DNA of 64,000 bases, from positions 48,699-112,698 of the forward strand of contig JAUNIB010000004.1 in the NCBI GenBank assembly GCA_030523645.1, read 5' to 3'. Under the pieces are notes generated by a model that ran no database searches, was not told the DNA's origin, and worked only from the letters and a program-made list of their open reading frames with translations. A program made the position numbers and the translations under genes. The DNA is from Selenomonadaceae bacterium (GTDB lineage Bacteria; Bacillota; Negativicutes; Selenomonadales; Selenomonadaceae). This document shows, one piece after another, positions 48,625-57,619 of the stretch. Within the stretch, counting starts at the first letter, position 1. Every line of letters starts with the position of its first letter.

Positions 48625-50655
48625 TTATCGTACCTTTTCAAGGAGTTCCGGGTGCCGGACCAGCCAAGCCGTCAGTTCTATAAGGGCAGACCGTTCCTCC
48701 TGATATAGATGAGGCTTATTGATATTGGGCAGTGCTGTGGCAGAGATTTTTCGAGGCTGGTAATAGTTTTCTCTATAGAGACCGACATAATCCTGGTTTG
48801 CCCAATGATAAGGTGTGACAATGTGGTCAATGGGTTCGGTCATTGGTGGAAATAATGATAGGTAGGAATGTCCGGCGGGAGCAATAAGCTCAATGATGGT
48901 AGGAGTGATGCTTAGATGGCCGGCGATATCATTTCCTGCCAGCATATCCGATGTCAGGTCACGGTGGTATATAGTAAAAGCGGTAGCGTATCGTTCGCGA
49001 ATGGTGCTGCCACGTCTTGGTGTAAGCCCCATACCCGTCAAATTTAAAATTCCACCGGTATGATCGCCGGTAACAACTACGAGGCTGTCTGGAAATCGAG
49101 TAAGCATCTTTTCCACAAAGTCATGAATGGCCTTGTCGCAGTACCAATAGGTGCCAAGAGCATCTGTAAGGGCCTTGTCGGACAGAACATTTTCCCCTGC
49201 TTCCGACATTATCTCTTTGGCGTTGAAGCCATAGTCGGTAGTGGGCATCGTGTATGGGACATGGTTGGATGTGGTGTAGAGAAGGTGGCAGACAGGCTGA
49301 CTGCTCTTCTCAGACGCAATCATCTCAGCAGCTTTGTCGAGAAAAAGACTGTCATAAACTCCAAGCCACGTCTGTGGGGCATTGTTTCCGCAGATGATTG
49401 TGCCGCTTTCCAATCGGTCGAAGCCTTGGGCAGGTAGAAAGTTTACAAGGCTGCTCCAGCTAAGGTCGCCGCCGTACCAGAAAGCTGTCTTGTAGCCAAG
49501 TTTTTTTAGCTGAGTGGCTAGAGCAGTGGGTACATTACATTGCCAGAATGTCTGTCTCTCGTTCAGCTCAAGGCCACTATCGTAGATGCCGGTGACAAGA
49601 CTGGAAATAGCCGGCTGAGATATTAGTCCTCCAGACAGTACAGTATCGACAGCAATGGCACCGCTTCTTTCTCGCAGTGCCTTACCGCCATCGGCGATAT
49701 GAAGGTTGGCAAACTGCTGGTCAAAAGGACTTTGATTGTAGCTTTCGCCAACGATTATAAATATATGACTGGGTTTGGCGATTTTGGCACCCTTTGCCTG
49801 TCGCTGATATGTAAAGAGAGGGTTCTTTCCATCCTTGAGGGCATTCATGGCGGTGGGGGTCAGGTGCTTCTCTAAAATGGCCAGAGACTGCTGGTCGGTA
49901 TGACGGAGAGTACCGCTTGGTGGATGAATGAGTACCTGCCGTACGGCAATGAGATCATCAATGACGGCCTTTGCCAGGAAGGGGTCAGACTTCACTATGG
50001 ACGGGACGGTGTCGCTTTCCGGCTTGTAGCGATGAGATATGTGGCAGCCAAAATTAAAGAAGTAGTAGCCGGTAATGTTGATGGCGACAAGCCCAAATGC
50101 ACAAGCACCATTGAAAAGACGGGAGCCTGCCCAATTCCATTCGAATTCCCTTGTGTTCAGAATTCGGCTGGCAGTTTTCCATACAATGAAGGTGAACAGA
50201 ATACCGGCAGCCAGCAGCCACATTCCGTGATTTTGATTGAAGAATATGTCGATGAGGTTTCGCTTGTCGGCGTTTAGGCCTAGGAGCATAGTGTCGTTGA
50301 GTATATCGTGGTAGTGGTAGAAGAAAAGCATTTTGCCTAAAAAGGCGATATAGAGTATCACACTGTAAATCGTTACCAGGACGCTTCTCAATGCATTGCC
50401 TGCATTAAACCATCGCAGACTGAAGCAGCCCGGCAGGGTCAGCAGCAGAAAGGCTGCAAGAAGAATATATGAATTGATGCCCATTCCCCATTGGAAACCA
50501 AATGTGAAGCAGCTGCCGATAGCTGGCCACTTGCCATCAAAGGAGGAATAGGGACAGTATACACCGATAAAGATGGCACGAAAGAGTGCGCAGATTATGG
50601 GTGGGATGACGGCTATTTTCCAGTCACGCTGAATGCCGTGCCAAAGTCTATACAT
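48625..50655 (-). CDS. LTA-synthase-like membrane sulfatase/phosphotransferase
   Basis: A 676-residue inner-membrane enzyme of the alkaline-phosphatase/sulfatase superfamily, like LtaS, OpgB or EptA, that transfers phosphoglycerol or phosphoethanolamine to surface glycans. Five N-terminal membrane helices lie at about 15-215; the catalytic domain at about 295-600 has IFIIVGESYNQSP (metal-binding Glu), LSGGLISQPAISSLVTG (nucleophile region), WYGGDLSW, YTTSNHVPY and VVTGDHTGG (metal-binding Asp and His). Start ATG has GAGGTG upstream. In a diderm it more likely decorates lipopolysaccharide or a periplasmic glucan than makes lipoteichoic acid; this is inference. Confidence 0.85.
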   Translation of the reverse strand: MYRLWHGIQRDWKIAVIPPIICALFRAIFIGVYCPYSSFDGKWPAIGSCFTFGFQWGMGINSYILLAAFLLLTLPGCFSLRWFNAGNALRSVLVTIYSVILYIAFLGKMLFFYHYHDILNDTMLLGLNADKRNLIDIFFNQNHGMWLLAAGILFTFIVWKTASRILNTREFEWNWAGSRLFNGACAFGLVAINITGYYFFNFGCHISHRYKPESDTVPSIVKSDPFLAKAVIDDLIAVRQVLIHPPSGTLRHTDQQSLAILEKHLTPTAMNALKDGKNPLFTYQRQAKGAKIAKPSHIFIIVGESYNQSPFDQQFANLHIADGGKALRERSGAIAVDTVLSGGLISQPAISSLVTGIYDSGLELNERQTFWQCNVPTALATQLKKLGYKTAFWYGGDLSWSSLVNFLPAQGFDRLESGTIICGNNAPQTWLGVYDSLFLDKAAEMIASEKSSQPVCHLLYTTSNHVPYTMPTTDYGFNAKEIMSEAGENVLSDKALTDALGTYWYCDKAIHDFVEKMLTRFPDSLVVVTGDHTGGILNLTGMGLTPRRGSTIRERYATAFTIYHRDLTSDMLAGNDIAGHLSITPTIIELIAPAGHSYLSLFPPMTEPIDHIVTPYHWANQDYVGLYRENYYQPRKISATALPNINKPHLYQEERSALIELTAWLVRHPELLEKVR

Positions 50656-50802
50656 GAGAACACCTCAAAATATCCTTTCAGGATACATTTTGTCTATATC
50701 TTTTTAATTCTACAGTATTGTCGGAGAAAACTCAAATGCAGAAGAAAAAATTTTGCTGTTTATTTCTTGGGTCATAAGTTTCACAATATGGATAAAATAG
50801 CG

Positions 50803-50832
50803 TTGCATTTCTTTTGATAATTGCGTTATAAT
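50803..50832 (+). promoter_or_regulatory. Sigma-A-type promoter of the flagellar yvyF gene
   Basis: -35 TTGCAT, spacer of 18, -10 TATAAT, about 34 bp before the yvyF start. Confidence 0.65.
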
Positions 50833-50865
50833 GAGCAAGTATAAGTCACAAATGGAGGTTTCGCT

Positions 50866-51279
50866 ATGGCAAACAAATTGAAAAACTGTCCCGGCTGCGG
50901 TCGGCTTTATCTTGATACAGGCGTTGGTATCTGCCCGGATTGTCACCAGAAGGAGCTGGATGCCGAGGAGATGATTGCGGCTTATGTCCGTGAGAATCAG
51001 GGCTGCACTGTTGCCGAGGTCTGTGCTGCTACCGGTATATCCGAGAAGATCGTCCGCCGCATGATTCGTCAGGGACGCTTCTCCAACATCCCGGGAGCCG
51101 ACTTCCGCTATCCCTGCGCCAAGTGCGGAGAGATGATTGACCACGGTGACTACTGCTTCAGCTGTCAGCGGCAGATTACAGCCGACCTGGTAGCCCAGCA
51201 GCAGAAGGCCGCTGCCAATGCCGCTGCCCGCAAGACGGCCGGCATGTACTCTATGGATACCCGCAGCGGCAAAAAATAA
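50866..51279 (+). CDS. yvyF: Flagellar operon protein YvyF (TIGR03826 family)
   Basis: A 137-residue cytoplasmic protein found at the head of late flagellar operons in Firmicutes. Two CxxC zinc-ribbon pairs are seen at each end: CPGCGRLYLDTGVGICPDC (about 8-26) and CAKCGEMIDHGDYCFSC (about 83-99). Between them is a helix-turn-helix-like segment (AEVCAATGISEKIVRRMIRQG), so it may bind nucleic acid. ATG has TGGAGG 8 bases upstream. A strong terminator follows it, so the flgM gene may need partial read-through or its own promoter. Confidence 0.88.
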   Translation: MANKLKNCPGCGRLYLDTGVGICPDCHQKELDAEEMIAAYVRENQGCTVAEVCAATGISEKIVRRMIRQGRFSNIPGADFRYPCAKCGEMIDHGDYCFSCQRQITADLVAQQQKAAANAAARKTAGMYSMDTRSGKK

Positions 51280-51301
51280 TTTTGAAAAAATCGAGAAAAT
51301 G

Positions 51302-51335
51302 AAAGTGCAGAGGTTAAGCCTCTGCACTTTTTTTC
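51302..51335 (+). terminator. Terminator between yvyF and flgM
   Basis: AAAGTGCAGAGG, loop TTAAG, CCTCTGCACTTT followed by a T-run. Confidence 0.85.
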
Positions 51336-51431
51336 GATAAAATTTTTAGAGAGGTCTGTCCTCTCATGTTTTGCTATATCTTTTTAGATAATATCGCTTC
51401 AAATTTGCAACACTGAAAGGCGGTGATCATC

Positions 51432-51722
51432 ATGATCATCAACAACAACATCCAAGCTGCAGCCAGCCTGTACAACCGTACCTGGTCCAACGGCAGCAAG
51501 ACCCGGACCGGCGAGTACACTCGCCCGCAGGCCGGCGATGAGGTCGTCCTCAGCGGCAACGCCAAGACCTTCAGCAATGCGCTGAGAGATCTCCGGGCCA
51601 ATGCCGACTCCGACGGCGTCCGCATGGATAAGGTAGAGAAGTTTACCGCCCTCATCGAGAGCGGCTGCTACCATATCGACAGCGACAGGCTGGCGGAAAG
51701 CATCATGAATTATAAGTTCTGA
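51432..51722 (+). CDS. flgM: Anti-sigma-28 factor FlgM
   Basis: Holds the flagellar sigma factor FliA/SigD inactive until the hook is complete, then leaves the cell or is degraded. The protein has 96 residues from ATG at 51432, placed 8 bases after AAAGGCGG; a GTG at 51423 is less likely. The C-terminal sigma-binding helices are recognisable: VRMDKVEKFTALIESGCYHIDSDRLAESIMNYKF in the usual KVxxI..GxYxxD..KIA..I pattern. It heads the flgM-flgN-flgK run. Confidence 0.9.
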   Translation: MIINNNIQAAASLYNRTWSNGSKTRTGEYTRPQAGDEVVLSGNAKTFSNALRDLRANADSDGVRMDKVEKFTALIESGCYHIDSDRLAESIMNYKF

Positions 51723-51732
51723 GGGTAACATC

Positions 51733-52224
51733 ATGTGGCAGCAACTGATTGTCCTCCTTGGGGACCTGACAAAACAATACGACATCCTGCTGAAGCTGGC
51801 GGCGAAGAAACACACCGCCCTCGTCAATGTGGATTTTCAGACGGTTGATCTTGTCCGGAAGGCTGAGGAGAAGACTATCGCGGCAATCGACGGACTGGAG
51901 AAGCGGCGGCTGGAGTTGCTGAGTGCTCTGGCTGACATGGAAGACAGCCAGGACATCAGTCCGGAGATAAATCGTCGTGACCTGTACCGGCTGGCCCCGG
52001 AGGAGGTAAAGAAGGACCTCCTGACGGCAGGCAACGAGCTGAGTGCCAAGGTGGACGCGGTGAAGGAAGCCAGCGACAACAACACGCTGCTGCTGAAGAG
52101 CGCCTTGCAGGCGGTGACCTACAAGCTAAACCGTCTCAGCAAGACGAGCGTAGATCAGAACTACGGCCCCGGCGGCAGCGAGAGCATCACTGCTCATCGC
52201 AAGAGCCTGGACTTCGGGGCGTAA
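51733..52224 (+). CDS. flgN: FlgN-family flagellar export chaperone
   Basis: Cytoplasmic chaperone that delivers the hook-filament junction proteins FlgK and FlgL to the export gate. The protein has 163 residues, nearly all helical: LVLLGDLTKQYDILLKLAAKKHTALVNVD then LVRKAEEKTIAAIDGLEKRRLELL. The C-terminal tail (HRKSLDFGA) matches the disordered substrate-binding end of FlgN/YvyG proteins, with KSLDFGA resembling the ..IDKRA motif region. It lies 10 bp after flgM and immediately before a second gene of the same kind. Confidence 0.82.
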   Translation: MWQQLIVLLGDLTKQYDILLKLAAKKHTALVNVDFQTVDLVRKAEEKTIAAIDGLEKRRLELLSALADMEDSQDISPEINRRDLYRLAPEEVKKDLLTAGNELSAKVDAVKEASDNNTLLLKSALQAVTYKLNRLSKTSVDQNYGPGGSESITAHRKSLDFGA

Positions 52225-52228
52225 TACT

Positions 52229-52693
52229 ATGAAGCGAACGATAGAACTTCTGCGGGTGCAGCTCCTGCTGCTGGGGCGTCTGGAGGACAGCTCCAAGGCA
52301 CTGGAAGAAGCCCTGAAGAAGAACAAGGGAGACGAGGCAGGACGCCTCGCTCTGGAAATAGAAAAGACTCTCCTGAGTCTGGGGAAAGCCGAGAAATCTT
52401 CTGACCAGTATATAAAGGAAAGAAATAGGAATAACTGGGAAGAAGTGCTGGCAGATTTCCTCCCCTCACCGGAGAAGAAAATGGCCCGCGACCTCCTGCT
52501 CCGTATCAATGAGCGGCTGGAAGCACTGAAGCGGGCCACCGATAAGAATGCTGTATTGCTGGACAAGGATGTCAGGTATGTGAACTTCAGCATTAATGTC
52601 CTCACTGGAGCCAGTGCCGGTACTACATACGCCGCTACTGCCGCTCAGCCGGGGGCAGGGCGGGCCATCGATATGCTGGACGCCTCCGTGTAA
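52229..52693 (+). CDS. Second FlgN-like helical protein
   Basis: A 154-residue helical protein, 4 bp after the first flgN gene. It has the same layout: a long N-terminal coiled coil (LRVQLLLLGRLEDSSKALEEALKKNKGDE), a central loop, a C-terminal helix (LLRINERLEALKRATDKNAVLLDKDVRYVNFSINVL) and a short polar tail (AGRAIDMLDASV). Likely a FlgN paralogue so that FlgK and FlgL might each have their own chaperone; this is inference. The ribosome-binding site is weak, so it probably depends on coupling. Confidence 0.65.
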   Translation: MKRTIELLRVQLLLLGRLEDSSKALEEALKKNKGDEAGRLALEIEKTLLSLGKAEKSSDQYIKERNRNNWEEVLADFLPSPEKKMARDLLLRINERLEALKRATDKNAVLLDKDVRYVNFSINVLTGASAGTTYAATAAQPGAGRAIDMLDASV

Positions 52694-52708
52694 GAAAGGA
52701 ATAATACT

Positions 52709-54451
52709 ATGAGATCAACCTTTGCCGGCCTCAATACGATGCTCAGCGGCATCCAGACATACAGCCTGGGCCTAGATACAGTAGGTCATAACATAACGAA
52801 TGCAAATACTCCCGGCTTCTCCCGCCAGAGCGTGGATGTAGCCGCTACTCCCGCCAGCAAGATATATACATCCTTCGGCCCAGCCTATGCCGGCAACGGC
52901 GTCGGCGGTCTGTCCATCAACAGAGCAAGAGATGCGTACGCCGATAAGCAGTACTGGCGAGAGGCCAGCTCCAAGGGCTACTACGAGACGCAGCTGAAGA
53001 ACTACAACAAGGTAGAGGAAATCTTCAACGATACCTCCGATAGCGGTCTGCAGAAAGCCATGACGGAGTTCTATAAATCCTGGGTTGACCTGTCGGCCAA
53101 TGCATCCACCACCGCCAACCGTACGGCGGTCATTCAGAAGGGCCGCAGTCTGGCAGAGCGTATCGACCTTTTCACCGAGCAGGTACAGGAGCAGATAAAT
53201 GCCGAGTACGAAGACCTGCGGCTCAATGTGGACAAGGTAAACACCATCACCGACGGCATCGTGGCTCTCAACAAGAGCATCCTCACCATGGAGGCCACCG
53301 GCGGCAATACAAATGATATCAGAGACCAGAGAGACCTGCTGGTAGACCAGCTCTCGGCCTTCATGAATATAAATGTATACGAAGACTCTCAGGGAATGTA
53401 CACCATCGTGTCAAACGGTACTTCCATCGTCAACGGAGCTTCCGGGCTGCATCTCCAGCTGGGCAACCGCATCGACAACGAGGAGTATGGAGTCACCGAC
53501 TACACCCTGCAGATAAAGGAGACCGGCACCCTGTTCAACGGCCTTGAGGGTATCCTCAAGGGAAATCTGGACAACATCGCCGAGGATAAGGGATATATCG
53601 ATACCCTGTCGAATATCGCCTGCTTCATGCTCACTACCCTCAATGACCAGCATAAGACTGGCGTGGGTATTGATGCAGTACCGACTACCGGGCTGAATTT
53701 CTACGGTGATGAGAATTATGTCTACACTTGGGAAAAGCCGGCCGGTAGTGAGCAGTATTCTTTGAGGATACACGATACTAAGGCATCTGCCGGTACTCCG
53801 GATACTTATGTACGAGGCGTAAAAGCCATCGCCGAGCTTCATGTGGCAAATAACCTTACAGCTCCCGGCGGCGAACAGTATGTAGCCGCCCGTACCTACA
53901 ATCAGTTGTTTAATGATAATGGAACGCCGTTGTTGGATAGTAATGGAAATTATGTTTATCAGGATAAGAATATCAGCACTGGTGTGACATTGGCGGCCGG
54001 CAGCAGTATCACGATAAACGGAACAACATACCCAGTACCACCCACTGGTACCGGTATACCGGCAGATATATTGACAGCAGACCTCAACGGCACCGGCGAT
54101 GGCTCCAATGCCACCCTTATCTCCACCCTCTTCAATCTGAAGAAGGATGAGACCGGCCGACCGGTAGGAGAGCGCTCCATCGGGGATGTTTCCCTCAATA
54201 CCTACTACAACGCAATCATGACCGGGCTTGGCATCAAGACACAGACTACTGACTCCAATCTCGACTATGAGGAAAGCATGCTGGAGCAGATAAACACCTG
54301 GCGTGAGTCCACCTCCGGTGTCAACTGGAACGAAGAGCTCACCTATATGATTACCTTCCAGACAGGCTACAGCGCCTGCAGCCGCTGCCTCACCACCATG
54401 GACGAAATGCTCGACCGCCTCATCAACAGCACCGGCGTCGTCGGCAGATAA
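52709..54451 (+). CDS. flgK: Flagellar hook-associated protein 1, FlgK
   Basis: First junction protein between hook and filament, exported by the flagellar type III system. The protein has 580 residues. The N-terminal D0/D1 signature is complete: MRSTFAGLNTMLSGIQTYSLGLDTVGHNITNANTPGFSRQ, including the axial-protein motif NITNANTPGFSRQ. The C-terminus has YMITFQTGYSACSRCLTTMDEMLDRLINS in the usual FxxAYxAxxR...MLDxLI pattern, with unusual Cys residues. ATG has AAAGGA upstream. Confidence 0.95.
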   Translation: MRSTFAGLNTMLSGIQTYSLGLDTVGHNITNANTPGFSRQSVDVAATPASKIYTSFGPAYAGNGVGGLSINRARDAYADKQYWREASSKGYYETQLKNYNKVEEIFNDTSDSGLQKAMTEFYKSWVDLSANASTTANRTAVIQKGRSLAERIDLFTEQVQEQINAEYEDLRLNVDKVNTITDGIVALNKSILTMEATGGNTNDIRDQRDLLVDQLSAFMNINVYEDSQGMYTIVSNGTSIVNGASGLHLQLGNRIDNEEYGVTDYTLQIKETGTLFNGLEGILKGNLDNIAEDKGYIDTLSNIACFMLTTLNDQHKTGVGIDAVPTTGLNFYGDENYVYTWEKPAGSEQYSLRIHDTKASAGTPDTYVRGVKAIAELHVANNLTAPGGEQYVAARTYNQLFNDNGTPLLDSNGNYVYQDKNISTGVTLAAGSSITINGTTYPVPPTGTGIPADILTADLNGTGDGSNATLISTLFNLKKDETGRPVGERSIGDVSLNTYYNAIMTGLGIKTQTTDSNLDYEESMLEQINTWRESTSGVNWNEELTYMITFQTGYSACSRCLTTMDEMLDRLINSTGVVGR

Positions 54452-54463
54452 TAGGAGGACATC

Positions 54464-55747
54464 ATGCGCGTATCCAGCACAATGATGATAGATAACTATC
54501 TCACTCAGACAAATAATGTCTACGAGCAGCAGACGAAGCTCATGGAGCAGTCTGACGGCTCAAAGCTCCATCGCCCCAGTGATGACGCTATCGGCTACTC
54601 CAAGTATCTCCGGTACTCTGACAGCAAGGCGGAGAATAACCAGTATCAGGAAAATGTAAAGACCGGCCTCAGCTGGATGAAGAATACCGACTCGGCCATG
54701 GTTGATATGACCGACCGCCTGAAGACCATAGTTGACAAGACTATGCAGGCAGCCAACGATACAAATACCGAGGATGATATGCGGGCATTGTCCAAGGAAA
54801 TCCTCGGTGCCGTTCAGCAGGTAGTATCCGACGGCAATACGCAGGTCAATGGCCGATACCTCTTCTCCGGTCAGGCTGACCTGACCCAGCCCTTTGTTAC
54901 TTCCGTGGAGGAGAAAGACAGAGGAGTAATCAAATTCCTAGATGAGAAGCAGGCTGAATTCTTCAATAAGGTTACGCAGTTTTTGACCTTGAAGGATGAA
55001 GAGGGAAACGAATATTATCTCAACACCCGCACAGGAGACTATTATACAAGGGATTTTGTGCAGGAGGGGTACAAGGATGTAATTATCTCCGGCAGTGCTA
55101 CTGTGCGCCCCGGTGATGCAGCAGGAAAGCTGGCACTTGGTACAGATTTTGTGGGAATCAGTGAGTATTTTGATAACATGGGAGTTATCAACGATGACGG
55201 AAAAGCATGGACTGGGGACTATTCTGGTAAAGAATTGAAACTTGCTACCATCACCCAAACTGTCGTCACCTATAAAGGCGACACGAAGCACATCTCTATG
55301 ACTAAGGAAAACGGCCAGCAGGACCAGACCAGTGACACAGTAAATGTCAACGGCCTCGACCTCTGCGGCACCGACCTTTTCGATGACAAGTTCTCCGGCA
55401 ATAAGCAGAGCGGCTCTGCCATGATGAACAATCTGTATGCTCTCGTGAAGAGAGTAGAGAGTGGAGACAGCCGCTGGCTTCAGACTGATGGTGTTACCGT
55501 ATCCAACAACGCCCACGATGATGTTGTCATCTCCGAGACGAAGCTGGCCGCCCGCAGTCAGGTCTACACTGATGTGAAGTCCATGCTGGAGGACAGAGCG
55601 CTTACCGTTACCGGTGATATATCCGAAATCGCCGATACCGATGTAGCTCAGCTCAGCGTACTGCTGAACACCATCACCACCATCTACAGTATGTCTTTGG
55701 CCGTAGGCAGCCGCGTACTGCCCATGTCTCTGGCGGATTACTTGTAA
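54464..55747 (+). CDS. flgL: Flagellar hook-associated protein 3, FlgL
   Basis: Second hook-filament junction protein, 427 residues, 12 bp after flgK with AGGAGG upstream. The flagellin-like N-terminus is visible (RVSSTMMIDNYLTQTNNVYEQQTKLMEQSDGSKLHRPSDDAIGYSKYLRY, recognisable by KLHRPSDDAIGYSKYLRY). The C-terminal helix LSVLLNTITTIYSMSLAVGSRVLPMSLADYL also fits. The middle region is larger than in Bacillus FlgL (about 300 residues), so an extra surface domain is likely. Confidence 0.93.
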   Translation: MRVSSTMMIDNYLTQTNNVYEQQTKLMEQSDGSKLHRPSDDAIGYSKYLRYSDSKAENNQYQENVKTGLSWMKNTDSAMVDMTDRLKTIVDKTMQAANDTNTEDDMRALSKEILGAVQQVVSDGNTQVNGRYLFSGQADLTQPFVTSVEEKDRGVIKFLDEKQAEFFNKVTQFLTLKDEEGNEYYLNTRTGDYYTRDFVQEGYKDVIISGSATVRPGDAAGKLALGTDFVGISEYFDNMGVINDDGKAWTGDYSGKELKLATITQTVVTYKGDTKHISMTKENGQQDQTSDTVNVNGLDLCGTDLFDDKFSGNKQSGSAMMNNLYALVKRVESGDSRWLQTDGVTVSNNAHDDVVISETKLAARSQVYTDVKSMLEDRALTVTGDISEIADTDVAQLSVLLNTITTIYSMSLAVGSRVLPMSLADYL

Positions 55748-55756
55748 TTTTATAAA

Positions 55757-56081
55757 CCTCACCCACCGGCTTCGCCGGTCCCCCCTCTCCATGGGAGAGG
55801 GTAAAGACCTTCCCCTTTGGGGAAGGTGGCTCGCGAAGCGAGACGGATGAGGTTGGTAAGATACGGATGAGGTGAAAGTCCGCCCTTTTTAAGGGCGGGG
55901 GATCGCCATCAGGCGGTGGTGGGTTAAATCTGGTCAACCTTTTTCGAACCCTCCACCAGCTTCGCTGGTTCCCCTCCCTGGACGCCAGGGAGGACAGCAG
56001 AGAGTCGGATGAGGTTGATAAGAGCCTTATAAGATTTAGGCTCCCCTTTAGGGGAGCTGTCAGCGTAGCTGACTGAGGGGT
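55757..56081. repeat. Run of family A repeats filling the flgL-yviE gap
   Basis: An inverted copy (CCTCACCCACCGGC, TTCG, GCCGGT, CCCCTCTCCATGGGAGAGGG), a direct copy (CTTCCCCTTTGGGGAAG, GGCTCGCGAAGCGAG), two smaller hairpins (CCGCCCTTTTTAAGGGCGG and CCTCCCTGGACGCCAGGGAGG) and a final copy (GGCTCCCCTTTAGGGGAGC, TGTCAGCGTAGCTGAC, TGAGGGGTAAA). No gene is seen in it. Confidence 0.85.
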
Positions 56082-56102
56082 AAATAAGAAAGGAGGCCCG
56101 CC

Positions 56103-56702
56103 ATGCTTGCAGAAATGAAATACATCAACACATCTCATTCCTTCCCGGTGGTCGCCTCCCGTTCCAGACTGTCTACCCTCTCGACGCCAATCGACCAGGC
56201 CACCGGCAGCAGTGATATACAAATGGCCAAGTCAAATCAGCATGCTACACTGGTGACGATAGACATTGATTCGTACCCCAGCCGCCATGCCTATGGTGCC
56301 CGGACAAGCGCTGACTTCTCCCGGGAGCAGGCAGAGAAGGGCGAAAGTGACATTGCCCAGGCCACCAGCCGCCATACTCAGGAGGCTATGCAGAATATCG
56401 AGTCTGTAGGGAAGAAGGGAGCCTCGGCGCGAGCCGTCGCTGCCTATACGAATCAGTTCTGGTCATCCGTCAGCAGATCCCGCCGGATTGAGGCACAGGC
56501 CATACCCGACCCGACCATTACGGTCAACCCCAGCCGGGTAGAGGGCGAGCCGGATACAGGAAAATGCGAGTACAGTATTGATACTCACGCCGGCGTCCCC
56601 AGCAGCACAGAGTTCAATGAAGGAAGCTTCGAGCTGTACACCAAGGACAAAGGCTATATCCGCAGATGGATTTCCATCGGCGGATATGATACTAATGCGT
56701 GA
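56103..56702 (+). CDS. YviE/DUF6470-family flagellar-operon protein
   Basis: A 199-residue protein in the place of yviE between flgL and fliW. DUF6470 proteins carry a similar N-terminal tail and central helix (EQAEKGESDIAQATSRHTQEAM), followed by a beta-rich end (IDTHAGVPSSTEFNEGSFELYTKDKGYIRRWISIG). ATG has AAGGAGG upstream. The assignment depends mostly on position; biochemical role is unknown. Confidence 0.7.
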   Translation: MLAEMKYINTSHSFPVVASRSRLSTLSTPIDQATGSSDIQMAKSNQHATLVTIDIDSYPSRHAYGARTSADFSREQAEKGESDIAQATSRHTQEAMQNIESVGKKGASARAVAAYTNQFWSSVSRSRRIEAQAIPDPTITVNPSRVEGEPDTGKCEYSIDTHAGVPSSTEFNEGSFELYTKDKGYIRRWISIGGYDTNA

Positions 56703-56712
56703 CAAATAAGAC

Positions 56713-56822
56713 TTCACCCCTCTGCCCCTCGGGCACCTCCCCTATATGGGAGGCTGTTTGGTGGGCTATCAATAAATAAAGGCTCCCATTGAGGGGAGCT
56801 GTCAGCGCAGCTGACTGAGGGG
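56713..56822. repeat. Family A repeats between yviE and fliW
   Basis: An inverted copy (TCACCCCTCTGCCC, TCGGGCA, CCTCCCCTATATGGGAGG) and a direct copy (GGCTCCCATTGAGGGGAGC, TGTCAGCGCAGCTGAC, TGAGGGGT). Confidence 0.8.
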
Positions 56823-56847
56823 TGTCAGAGAACGAAGGACGAGAAAT

Positions 56848-57297
56848 ATGAAGAAAATAAACACAACTCGCTTCGGTGAGATAGATACCGACACACTGAC
56901 ATGTGTACACTTTGCCGATGGAATTCCCGCCTTTGAGACGGAGCAGGATTTCGCACTCATTCCGGTGGCTGAGGACAGCCCCTATATCTTCATGCAGTCC
57001 TTTGTCACCCCGGAGCTGGCTTTCCTCTTGACCCGGCCCTTCCTCTTCTTCCCGGACTACAATTGTGAGCTAGGCGACGATGTGGTGGAGGCGCTGGCTA
57101 TCGAGAGCGACGAGGACGCAGTCATCTATACGCTCGTCACTGTTCCGGACGGAGATGTGAGCCGCCTGTCGGCAAATCTCCTGGCCCCGGTGGTAGTAAA
57201 CAAGAAGAATGGCAAGGCTCGTCAGGTAATTCTCGAAAAATCTGACTATACCACCAAGCATCTCCTCTTCCCGAATGCAAAAGGAGGCGGAAAATAA
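56848..57297 (+). CDS. fliW: Flagellar assembly factor FliW (CsrA antagonist)
   Basis: Binds either flagellin or CsrA; when flagellin is exported, FliW releases it and inhibits CsrA, so flagellin is translated. The protein has 149 residues, typical. Conserved parts are FGEIDTDTLTCVHFADGIPAFE and the VTVPDGD..SANLLAPVVVNKKNGKARQVIL block. Its stop TAA shares one base with the csrA start (TAATG), so the two partners are translated together. ATG has GAAGGACGAG upstream. Confidence 0.95.
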   Translation: MKKINTTRFGEIDTDTLTCVHFADGIPAFETEQDFALIPVAEDSPYIFMQSFVTPELAFLLTRPFLFFPDYNCELGDDVVEALAIESDEDAVIYTLVTVPDGDVSRLSANLLAPVVVNKKNGKARQVILEKSDYTTKHLLFPNAKGGGK

Positions 57298-57524
57298 TGC
57301 TGGTCCTCACAAGAAAACCTAAACAGCAGATATATATCGGCGACAATATTATCATCAACATCGCCGAGGTGCAGGGTGACAATGTCCGTATTGCCATCGA
57401 GGCACCGAGAGATATGAAGATATACCGCGGCGAGATATACACGGCTATCCGACAGGAGAATACAGCCGCCGCTGCTCCGGCAGCCTTCGACATCAGCGCA
57501 TTGCCTACGCTGCCGAAGATTTAA
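57297..57524 (+). CDS. csrA: Carbon storage regulator CsrA
   Basis: Dimeric RNA-binding protein that represses flagellin translation by covering the ribosome-binding site. The protein has 75 residues. MLVLTRKPKQQIYIGDNIII and VRIAIEAPRDMKIYRGEIY are the five-strand CsrA core; the conserved Arg (VRIAIEAPR and IYR) residues used in RNA binding are present. It overlaps fliW. A matching RNA hairpin is present in the flagellin leader at 63084-63099. Confidence 0.96.
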   Translation: MLVLTRKPKQQIYIGDNIIINIAEVQGDNVRIAIEAPRDMKIYRGEIYTAIRQENTAAAAPAAFDISALPTLPKI

Positions 57525-57619
57525 GAAAAAATAAAATCCTTACGATATTCTCATAAAGAAGAGAAATTAACAGCTCAAAGGAATGAGCGAGTGTTTTCAT
57601 AATCTATGGAGGGATTACA

